64,000 bases of DNA. Source: Hyparrhenia diplandra (taxonomy: Eukaryota; Streptophyta; Magnoliopsida; Poales; Poaceae). Positions 45,560-54,534 of this stretch are shown here, in pieces (position 1 is the first letter of the stretch; the number at the start of each line of letters is the position of its first letter). The notes beneath the pieces are model-generated. The model ran no database searches. It was not told the DNA's origin and worked only from the letters and a program-made list of their open reading frames with translations. The stretch is from positions 434,001 to 498,000 of the forward strand of contig JADLZK010008803.1 of the NCBI GenBank assembly GCA_015847255.1. Reading direction: 5' to 3'. Position numbers and translations under genes: made by a program.

Positions 45560-46833
45560 TCAAGGAATCATCGGTATAGTACTTCACCTTTCTCGTCTCC
45601 CTGTTCTCTTGGTTAAAAAGCAGGACAAAACATGGCGATTCATTGGTGGATTATCGGGCACTTAATGATAATACGTTGAAAGATAAATTCCCAATACCTG
45701 TTATCACGGAATTATTGGATGAACTACAAGGAGCCAAATTCTTCACAAAGTTGGATCTCCGCTCAGGCTATCATCAGGTACGCATGCACCCACCGGATAT
45801 TGAAAAGACTGCTTTCAGAACACACCATGGACACTTTGAATTCTTGGTTATGCCCTTTGGTTTGTGCAATGCACCATCTACTTTTCAAGCATTGATGAAT
45901 GATATTCTGGGACTGTACCTGTGGAGATTTGTCCTGGTCTTCTTTGATGATATACTGATTTTCAGCAAAACCTGGTCTGAGCATTTGCAACATGTGAAAG
46001 AGGTATTCAATGTGTTACGATCGCACAACATATTATTGAAAAAGTCAAAGTGCCTCTTTGGACAATCTCAACGGGTTATCTAGGACACATCATCTCTCGA
46101 TGCGGGAGTAGCAGTTGACCCGGCCAAGATAGAATCAGTGACAAACTGGCCACAACCCTCAACTCTACGGGAACTCAAAGGATTCTTGGGACTTGCAGGT
46201 TATTATAGAAAATTCATCATGAATTATGGCACCATTGCTCGTCCTCTTACGGATCTCCTCAAGAAAGATTCATTCATGTGGACACCTCTGGCAACAACTG
46301 CATTTGAGCACCTCAAAAGGACCTTACCCTCATCACCGGTCCTCCAGCTTCCTGACTTTAATAAATTATTTGTGGTCGAATGTGATGCCTCCGGTACAGG
46401 CATGGGAGCTATCTTACACCAGGGCAACGGACCAATAGCTTACTTCAGCCGCAGAATGCCCGACAAATATAAGAAACTTGCAGCTTATGAGAGAGAACTC
46501 ATTGGTCTAGTGACAGCCGTAAAACACTGGAGGCCCTACTTATGGGGGCGCCCATTCCTGATAAGGTCAGATCACTACAGCTTAAAATATATTCTAGACC
46601 AACGCCTATCCACTATTCCTCAGCATCAATAGGTTAGCAAATTGCTTGGTTATGATTTCACTGTTGAATATAAACCGGGTAAAACCAATGTGGTAGCCGA
46701 CGCACTATCCCGTCGAGAATCTTTGCGAGAATCTTCGCTAATGGCTATTTCAGAAATTCAATTTGGATTATTCGACCAATTACGGGAGGAAATAACCTTG
46801 ATGATGAAGCAATCGGACTTATCGACTCTATAA
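45560..46833 (+). pseudogene. Chromovirus reverse transcriptase and RNase H, frame-broken
   Basis: RT motifs are KFPIPVITELLDELQGAKFF, KLDLRSGYHQVRM, EFLVMPFGLCNAPSTFQ and the catalytic LVFFDDILIFSK (about 45,934-45,969). A connection region GLAGYYRKFIMNYG follows. RNase H is recognised by VVECDASGTGMGAIL (near 46,372), YERELIGLVTAVKHWRPYL and RSDHYSLKYILD. A stop sits after TIPQHQ (46,630), and YKPGKTNVVADALSRR resumes downstream. The catalytic FxDD and the RNase H aspartate are intact; frameshifts near 45,645 and 46,083 and the stop are not compatible with activity. Confidence 0.92.
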
Positions 46834-47715
46834 TTAACGGCAAGGATTCAAAGCATGGGAGGTTCAGTAACGGTTTAATATTATTCAACAAAAAGGTATG
46901 GCTTTCACAATCTTCCAAACACCTTCAAACAATTCTTCATGCCATCCATGATTCAAAGACATGAGGGCATACAAAAGACACCTTTGCATAGATTCCGCCG
47001 GACTTTCTTTGTCAAACATGATCGACGCATCATTACGGATTTTGTGAATGAATGTCAAAGTCCGCCAGCGCAACAAAAAGCAGAACACTTCCATCCAAAT
47101 TTGGACTTCTTCAACCTTTACCAATTCCTAAACAAATTTGGGATGATATCTCTATGGATTTCATTGAGGCCCTTCCCAAGGTAGGCACAAAGTCTGTCAT
47201 ATTAACAGTGGTGGATCGATTATCAAAATATGCCCACTTTATACCACTATCCCACCCATACACGGCAACTTCAGTGGCTCAAAGCTTCTTTTCAGAGATA
47301 GTGCGACTGCATGGACTACCCAGATCAATAGTAAGTGACAGAGATGTGGTTTTTACAAGTCAATTTTGGCAAGAGCTCTTTAGACTGTCCAATATTATAC
47401 TTCAACCAACATCAGCTTATCACCCTCAAGCAGACGGACAAGCCGAGGTAGTCAACAAGATCATCACTATGTACCTACGTTGCTTGACAGGTGATAAACC
47501 AAAGGACTGGGTCAAATGGCTTCCTTGGGCAGAATATTGTTACAACACTTCATACCATTCTGCTACCAAGACAACACCCTTTAATTTGGTCTATGGACGC
47601 GACCCACCAACAATCAAAGGTTACAGTCCAGGTGAGACAACACTTCCAGCAGTCGACGCCATATTATCCCAGCGTGACGCTTTCCTCGATCAAACAAAGG
47701 TCCGTCTTCAGTTGG

Positions 47716-49061
47716 TGTTGACGTTTCTTAACGCACACGAGATAAATCCGCAAGCGCACGGAATCGTCGTTGTAGCTTTCACCCGGAAATATTCAGGGTA
47801 ACGTATTTTCCACAGGGAACGGAGGTACTCTCTCCTAACTAGTTCGCCCAAGGACACACACGACCAAAGATGGGGAGGATTAGCGAGAAGGATCCCTACA
47901 CCTTTAATGTCTATGGTTAGCCGTCTCGAGCTACTTGTTCACTTCGGGCACCGGCCACGCTCAAAGAACGATGTCCAGGCAATTAGCACTGCGCCGCACC
48001 CGAACGTGGGGGATTTCAAGGGACGGACAAGGCTTGTCACGACCAAGCCGCCTACCCCCCTCAACCGTGGGATGCGCCACAAAAGATAGGCAACCCCTAG
48101 CCCGGACACCACGTCTACACTAGTGATTATCACTCTAGCGTGTTAACAAGGCTTACCCGCCCCCGGGGTCCTTCTACTAGAGCCGCCCCGAAGGAACGAC
48201 TATCAATCCCGTAAACAAGTAGATAAATCGTGGATAAACAAAAGACAATAAAGATTATCGAACCGTGGAAGCTTACTTAGCCAAGATCCCGTTAAGGAGC
48301 CAAGTCCGAATCCACCGAGGTACAAGGTTGGGGAGACACCGACAAGTCCGGCGCTTCCCCGCTCTCACCCTTCACATCTCTCCTCCGCCAATCTCTCTAC
48401 TACTAATGAGGGCCTAAGCCCATTGGAGTGAAGGGGTAGAGTAGAGGGAGAGCTCTCTTAGAGGAGAGGGAGAGACTCTTCCTTGGAATGGTGTGTGTTG
48501 AATGAGGGGGGAGAGAGCCTCCTTTTATAGGTAGAGAGGAGGGGGCTCTTTGGAAGATGGCCATCCCCACATGGAAGGAGCAAAACCGACCTTGGAATAC
48601 TTTTCTAAATCTGCCAAACCGACCATCCAACGTCGGTAGTGCCCGTTTTGGAAGGTAATGAACCGCCTCCCGAAGCTGGGCCCGAGCCGCCTCGCCCGGC
48701 GTCGGCGGGCCGCACCAGTGGTCTTGGCGCACCCGCTTTGGGACCGGCCCGGCTCGTTTTTTGGCGGGTGGCGTTGTTGGGCCCGAAAAAGTTGTAGGGC
48801 GGCGTTGGCTCGGCCCAGATTCTGCGCGTTTGGTCCATTTCTCCCTTGGGCTTGATTTTCTTGAGGAATGCGCTTTCGGGGAGGCGCCTTTTGGTATATT
48901 TTCCACTTGTTTCTTATATAAATCTGCACAATAATATTTTGGCACTACAAGTGAAATTATGTCAATAATAAATGTATATGAGTATAATAAGGTATAGTTT
49001 TACTCCCTTTATGGTAGTAAGTTGACGGGAAAAAAAAATATGTCGTTGGTGACCGTCAACG
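47716..49061 (-). mobile_element. Solo LTR B (TGTTG...CAACg family) inside the integrase
   Basis: It starts TGTTGACGTTTCTTAACG and ends GTGACCGTCAACG, flanked by a perfect 5-bp TSD GTTGG (47,711-47,715 and 49,062-49,066). The left 110 bp parallel LTR A ('cgcaag', 'tgtagctttc', 'ttccacaggga'). On the minus strand CTATAAAAGG at about 48,521-48,530 is a TATA box. It is more GC-rich than LTRs A and C and clearly diverged from them. No coding domain is seen. Confidence 0.85.
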
Positions 49062-49536
49062 GTTGGCACAAGACTACTACCGCAAGTATTTTGATGCCAA
49101 ACATACGGAGAGGCGTTCAATGTCGGTGATTACGTGCGGCTCAAATTATTGGCCCGTTCAAAGCAACTATAACACCATTATCTAAAGGCAAGCTATCTCC
49201 CAAATATTTTGGACCATTCGGTGTTACCAAAATTATTCCTCCGGTCACCTATGAATTGAACCTACCGGCTGGCACTTTGTATACACAACGCCTTTCATGT
49301 GAGTATGTTGAAACCACATCGAGGGGGAGATACCCTCGAGATACCGAGAACTACCTCCCATTCATGATGGCGCACCGCATACCGAACCAGAACTCATGCT
49401 TAAGTCCGAGTCGAGGGGACAGCTTCAAGTACTAATCAAATGGAAGAACCGTACGGCGGCAGATGCTTCTTGGGAAGATGCGGAGCTATTCAACCAGATC
49501 TATCCGGAATTCCAGCTCGAGGACGAGCTGAATCTC

Positions 49537-49550
49537 CAGGCGGGGAGAGA
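49537..49550 (+). promoter_or_regulatory. Polypurine tract
   Basis: A purine-rich run GGCGGGGAGAGA directly precedes the 3' LTR and would prime plus-strand synthesis. Confidence 0.65.
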
Positions 49551-50021
49551 TGTCATACTCTGTCAACGCGTCGCCCGGAATAAGCAGAGTGGCTGAGTAT
49601 TTAATTATTAGATAGCCTTATTAGCAATTTTATTTATCATAAATTAGTAGTGAGTTAAAAAGACTAATGCGCCTTTGGCCCGTTAGCAATTGTAAACCCC
49701 TCATATAAATATGAGGGCAACTCTTTTGGTTTAATCAATCAAAAAACAATTTAGGGTTTATCCCTTTTCGCTCCCAGCTCTCAAGCCGCCGCCGCCCCTA
49801 CCGCCGCCCCGCTTTGCGCCGCGCCGCCGCCGCCGCATGGCTTCCCGCCCGCACCGCCGCCCGCCGCCCGCCGCCGCCCGCCCGCCCCCGCCCTCCGCCC
49901 GCCGCTGCCCACGCGCCGCGCCGTCGCCACCGCCGCCACCGACGCCGTCGCCGCCTACGATCCACGCCCTCGTCACCCTCCGTCTTCCCCCTCGTGTTGA
50001 CCGGGAATCCGACACGTGACA
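49551..50021 (+). repeat. 3' LTR of the chromovirus
   Basis: It is 471 bp, TGTCATACTC...CACGTGACA, with the same TATAAATA region near 49,705 and the same GCC-rich part as the 5' LTR. Confidence 0.93.
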
Positions 50022-51010
50022 TGATGCATGTTTGATTTTTCTTGGGCAATTTTCACGACAAGGTTAAGTCAATTTTTTTTATCTCCAAAACCAACACACC
50101 TATGTTTCCATTTTCACATTAGAAAAGCACACATAGCAATGTTAAGTGTATTCACTTTATGATGTACTCCCTCTATCTTAAAATATAAATGATGCGGAGT
50201 TTAGAATTTGTAACTGAACATAAGGTATTCTGGGTTCCCAACCTCCCTCTCTCCTATATCTCTATAACGAGAAATACTAAGAGGGTGTTTGGATACATTA
50301 GTCGGGTGACTAAAGTTTAGTCCCTCCCTTTGGATATAGAAGGACTAAAAGGGGACTAAAGAAGAGGGGAAAGAGAGAGGAGACAGATAGAGTCGAGCAC
50401 GTGGTCCAAGGAAGAGAGAGAGAGCACATAGTCACTATAAGTTGGGGTACCCCTGACTTCTAAATTTTAATCGCCCCTGACTAAAAAGTCACCCCTATTT
50501 AGGGTTTAGTTGACTAAAAGCGACTAAAATGGTGGTCCCAATCCAAGCAGGCCCTAAGATTCCTTTTTAACTTAGCGTAGGCTGAAATAACGGGTTAGTT
50601 ACTAAATAAAGAAAGTAACAACTGAACTAAGTCTCTCCCTCATAATTAGTGAGGGGGTGGCCTTTTGCCAAGCTCTTTATTTTGTTTAAAAAATCGCTTG
50701 GATACCTTATATTTTAGGACTAGGGGAGTCATAGGCACTTGTCATATGAACCTCATACATCTAATCATGTTGATTCATATATAAATGTCCAAGTTAGATC
50801 TAATAGGATATGCAAGTCGCATCTAGTAGGAAGTTACGTTGATGGGATTTGGAAGATATTTTTCCTATCTTTAAACTAATAGAAAAAATATAAATAGATA
50901 TTCCTCGGATAATCTTATCGGAGTTGTTGGGGAATCGACCTTGGATAATGCTATCCCCTCATATGTAATCGCATAACCTCCGGTGTTTTGGGTAATTGGG
51001 TTTGCATATT
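50022..51010. repeat. Segmental duplication, copy 2, middle part
   Basis: It aligns with about 23,190-24,150. It includes the same Stowaway (50,167-50,728) with the same nested Tourist (50,281-50,554), flanked by TAA at 50,278-50,280 and 50,555-50,557. Both insertions therefore pre-date the duplication. Confidence 0.85.
50281..50554. mobile_element. Tourist MITE inside Stowaway MITE, duplicated copy
   Basis: The ends GAGGGTGTTTGGATAC and ATCCAAGCAGGCCC match the element at 23,444-23,703. The outer Stowaway-like element spans 50,167-50,728. Confidence 0.75.
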
Positions 51011-52318
51011 TGTTGACACCTGTTATAGCATAATATTACTAGTCAACTAAACATGAAATAAGGGTATAAAATGAATAATCACATAGACTAGGGGCTTAAC
51101 TAACATAATTCCACGAGCTTTGGTGATTTATATCTTTTCAGGGATTAAACAGATAAAAGCAGATAAAAGCCAAGAGTTTGCATTCCATACGATGAGGAGA
51201 TCTGACCGTGAAGCAAACCAATCCGAAAAGTGGACTAAAACATTCTAGAAGACACCAGAAGAAGGCCGAAGCCCAGCAGGCATAGGGTCCTGGCGATCGC
51301 CGGGCCCATTCTGGCGATCGCCGGGAGTTGGAGCCCAATTCCGATCAACTTCTTATGTCGGTTTGTAATTGACATTGAGGTTGTATCTATGCCGTTGCTC
51401 AAGGTCGGTTTGATCCAAGGGTCATCGTTCATCGCCAAGGGCTATATAAGCAGACCCCCTGCCCCCAGGGTGAAACCCTAATTCATTCAACTCAATACTC
51501 AACAGGCTGAGGCCTGACCTCTCCTCTCTAGTTCCAATCTAGACTAGAACACTATGTAGAACTAGAAGCCCTAGAGTGAGTTGAGAGCAAGCATCAAGAG
51601 AGATTAGAGCCATAGTTCCCATGAGAGAGACTAGAGCTCATCTTCCGAGAGCTAAAGCGTGGGTGAAGGGAAGAGCTGGCGAGGAAGCACCGAACACAAT
51701 CGGTGACTCCTCTACACTTGTACCTCCGGTATCAAAGGCCTACTGGCACCTGATCCTGAGACTTCTAAGGCGGGATCAACTTCTTATTTGAGTAAGTAAA
51801 TGTTCTTATTGTTCACAACTCTTGTTTGAGTACTTTAATCTGTAGGACCCTATAGATTAGAGGAGTAGCTTAGGTTTAGGCGTGGTGCTTAGACCGAGGT
51901 TGCTTGTGAATGCACCCTACCTTTCGGAGAGTGGTAGTTAACGTAGGTGACAGCTGCGTTATTCCTCTGTAGCCCACATCCTGTTGATAGGACAAGTAGG
52001 ACCATGTTGCTGGAGGATTTGCACGTTTCGTCCCTGCTTCCCTTTGAGTACGTCCCCCTAAGATAATATTAGCATAGCTTACAAGGATAAGAACTAGACA
52101 ACCGTAGGAATCTCCTTACCTCTTTATCTTCTCCTTCCTTGATTGCTGCTCAGTTATATGAATTAGATGGATTAGTTATATGCCTTAGTTAACCTCACAT
52201 CATTCTCCCTGTGGATTCGAAATTAAAACCCTCTCCCGGGTGAAATGCTCACCGGTATCCGTTTGCTTGCGGATTATACAAATTATAAATATTTCTGTAG
52301 GCTTAACAATTGCCAACA
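51011..52318 (+). mobile_element. Solo LTR C (TGTTG...CAACA family)
   Basis: It begins TGTTGACACCTGTTATAGC and ends TTAACAATTGCCAACA. A perfect 5-bp TSD ATATT lies at 51,006-51,010 and 52,319-52,323. TATATAA at 51,443-51,449 is followed by 'accctaattcattcaactca', a leader-like region. The block 'ctccctgtggattcgaa' near 52,206 is conserved in LTRs A and B as a 'ccctgtgga' core. No gag-pol is inside. The uninterrupted target is present in copy 1 near 24,145. Confidence 0.88.
51443..51449 (+). promoter_or_regulatory. TATA box of solo LTR C
   Basis: TATATAA lies in 'agggctatataagcagaccc', the clearest core promoter sequence among the three related solo LTRs. It faces the plus strand. Confidence 0.6.
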
Positions 52319-52323
52319 ATATT

Positions 52324-53904
52324 GTTTGTAGGGCACCTTCGGTTGCTAATAAGCTTCGTGGTGGTTTTCGGGGAAAAGTCACGAAGATGTTTTCACCATT
52401 GGCGGGGCTAACTGAGAAGACGAAGACTCGAAGAAGGATCAACCACGAAGAAAAACGAAGATGGATGGCCACCTTTGGAAGAATCTTCAGTCGGTGTTTG
52501 ATCAAGCGAAGTGTGATGTCGACCTACGAAGACCAAGTCCATGATCATGATAGTCGTGCAGGAGTTATGATAGACGAACAGGGATGGATCTAAAAAAAAG
52601 AGGCATCGACGTCATTGTATAATAATCTTATTAAAATCATAAGTCATCTCTCACACAAGCAGTAGTGTTTACAAGGTAATTTGTTCAAACTTATTGTTGT
52701 TGGATGATAGCAATGCTTGAACCGTAGCTCATACGCACTTTCCGTTGAGTGTTTCTCACCAAAGAATGGTAATATGTGATAATTACCATGACAGTCAACA
52801 GTTGTGAATTGCAAGCCATTGGAGCAAGAAACAAGAGGATTTGGGCTGCACGGATGACGGCGAGCACAAAAGAGGCCACCCCGCTCCCCTTCCTCGAGCC
52901 CCTCCCTAACAGGCGACCTCGCCCGGCGCCCAAGGCACCCCGCCCCGCCTCCACCGCCGCCATCACCGCCCTCGCACGGCGGGCCAAAAAAAGGTGTTGT
53001 CCGCGGCCTCTCCTCCCTCCCACCTCCCTGCTCCCACCTCCCTCTTCCACCCCCACCCCTGTGCACCTACCTCTCTAGCAAGAGGCGAGGTGGAGCGGTT
53101 GGCTCTGCGGATCCATGGCTTCGCCGTCTATGTTGGCGACCATTCTATGGATGTATCTTTCTTTGCGAGGTATAGTCGGTTGGTGTGGAGTGGTAGAGGT
53201 TCACCCCTCCTTCCCTCGTGTTTTCTTCTTTGTTTGTTCGTATTTTGGCGTTTTAGAGGGTAATCCGAGGTTATTTGAGAATCCTTTATATCCGTGCTTT
53301 GATATTTCCTTTGACCTCTTCCTCTTAATGAAAAACAAGGTAAAAGGCGGATTGCGAAAAAAACAACGAGTACAAGAGCGCATGTCGCTGAAATGCGACT
53401 AGCATAAGAGCGCATGGCGTGGAACCACTACCGGTGTGTGTGGAGCGGTAGTGGTTCACCACCCCTCCTCCACTCGTGTTTTATTCTTTGTTTGTTTGTA
53501 TTTTGGGGATTCCGAGGGTAATCCGAGGTTATTTGAGAGTCCTTTGTATTCGTGCTCCGATCTTTTCCTTTGACGTCTTCCTCTTAATGAAAACGGGTAA
53601 AAGGCGGATTGCGAAAAAAACAACGAGCACAAGAGCGCATGTCGTAGAAATGCTTGCTCTTTGGAATTTGCCGCACGTCGCGATCACGCTTGCGACGCTA
53701 AAACAACGGGATGAGGATTTGTTTCCGAACGAGGAGGCTCGGGAAGACGTTTCCAACGGGTCACCTTTTTTGACCAAAGCGGTCGCCGTGCCTTGTGTGC
53801 CGATTCGGCGGCTCCTCCGCGGCTCATTGCCGCCCTTGCTCGAAATCCGAATGCTGCGTAGGCATTGAAATTCAAATACGCACAAATTACGGCCCATTTG
53901 AAAC
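52324..53904. repeat. Segmental duplication, copy 2, right part with an extra 0.94 kb
   Basis: 52,324-52,808 aligns with about 24,160-24,705. Then about 52,809-53,745 has no counterpart in copy 1, and the match resumes at 'gacgtttccaacgggtca'. The extra block holds a GC-rich part (52,850-53,050) and a tandem duplication (53,182-53,654). It has two LINE-tail-like 'cttcctcttaatgaaaa' pieces followed by short A runs. No gene is recognised. It may be an insertion in copy 2 or a deletion in copy 1. Confidence 0.65.
53182..53654. repeat. Tandem duplication, two units of about 250 bp
   Basis: Unit 1 starts near 53,182 (GGTGTGGAGTGGTAGAGG) and unit 2 near 53,433. Both continue through 'ctcgtgtttt', 'gggtaatccgaggttatttg' and 'aaaggcggattgcgaaaaaa' to 'gagcgcatgtcg'. 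The units differ at many bases, so the duplication is not fresh. Confidence 0.8.
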
Positions 53905-54230
53905 CGAGATTCGAGCCCAAACCACTCGCCACGAAGGCCCAAACATGCTACCCAAAGCGGCCCATGTATGGGTCCCGCAAACTCACAGTCCAGCCCAGTT
54001 CATCGGCTCTGTTCGGCTGATTTGGGCTGATGGCTGATTAAATAGTATTCTGTGAGAGAGGATAAGCTGAAACAAGCCAAGCCAAGACAAGCCGAACAGG
54101 CTCATCGTCTCCAACTCCGAACTCCAACGGAGAAAAGAAGAACGACGGCGTGCGCCGCGCTACGGCGTCACGGCGGCCGGTTCTTTGGGCTCTCTTCTAC
54201 ACTTCAGAAAAGGTGAAAGCCTCTCGACAA
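53905..54230. repeat. Array module P, copy 6, with a small MITE
   Basis: The landmarks 'accgagattcgagcccaaac' and 'gctacccaaagcggcccat' match copy 4. A 91-bp insertion (54,009-54,099) with inverted ends CTGTTCGGCTGAT and, read from the right, CTGTTCGGCTTGT splits the 'cccagttcatcgtctcc' sequence found intact in other copies. Unlike the other five copies, no LRR gene follows to the right in this window. Confidence 0.7.
54009..54099. mobile_element. Short MITE in module P copy 6
   Basis: The 10-bp inverted ends CTGTTCGGCT/AGCCGAACAG and absence from all other module P copies show it is an insertion. The flanks GTTCATCG and GCTCATCG suggest an 8-bp target duplication with one mismatch, but the exact edges are ambiguous. 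Confidence 0.6.
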
Positions 54231-54531
54231 TCCAAAAGTTACAAAGCATCGTTTGACCAATCTGCTTCCTCTTATCTTCCATGCTCCATTAACAAAGCGT
54301 GGCTAAAGTTTAGGGTTGCTGGAGGTGAAAGCGTGGCTAAAGATTTCAAACTTGTTTTGTACTCCCATAATGAAGTTTGAATCTTGAAAATGCTTGTCAT
54401 GTAAGCCTTGTATAAAAAGAATTCAGCTGGAGTTGTATCCCTCATTTTGTTGGCACAATTACTTTGTTGCACAGATGATTTGAGTCGATTATCACGAATA
54501 CAGTACATTTAATTGCACATGACCCTTCATT
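54231..54531. other. Intergenic, nothing recognised
   Basis: No gene or repeat boundary is seen between module P copy 6 and the CACTA element. Confidence 0.4.
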
Positions 54532-54534
54532 TCA

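Larger units (their letters stand above)
46885..49596 (+). pseudogene. Chromovirus integrase and chromodomain, split by a solo LTR
   Basis: An N-terminal zinc-binding region (HEGIQKT, FVNECQ) is followed by the catalytic core with SMDFIEALPKVGTKSVILTV, IVSDRDVVFTSQFWQEL and AYHPQADGQAEVVNK, giving the D, D and E positions. The core continues to VRLQ at 47,711, where the solo LTR enters. It resumes at about 49,067 as AQDYYRKYFDAKHTERRF. A chromodomain (VLIKWKNRTAADASWED, near 49,430) ends the protein at 49,596. The chromodomain targets integration to marked chromatin. The N-terminal region is also frame-broken near 46,860 and 47,100. Confidence 0.9.
43699..50021 (+). mobile_element. Ty3/gypsy chromovirus retrotransposon, complete ends, degenerate
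   Basis: The LTRs are 43,699-44,150 and 49,551-50,021, with TSDs TAATG (43,694-43,698) and TGATG (50,022-50,026), one base different. The empty site is preserved at 23,190 in copy 1 of the duplication. A tRNA-Met-type primer-binding site and a purine tract border the LTRs. The domain order gag, protease, RT, RNase H, integrase, chromodomain defines Ty3/gypsy chromoviruses. The small size and chromodomain suggest the Reina lineage, which is inference. Frameshifts and a solo LTR in integrase make it non-autonomous. Confidence 0.95.

Noticed and set aside
49758..50049. Glycine/arginine-rich or proline-rich proteins in the LTR
   Set aside because: They are produced by the (GCC)n-rich stretch of the chromovirus LTR. 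The same artefact appears at 43,942-44,232.
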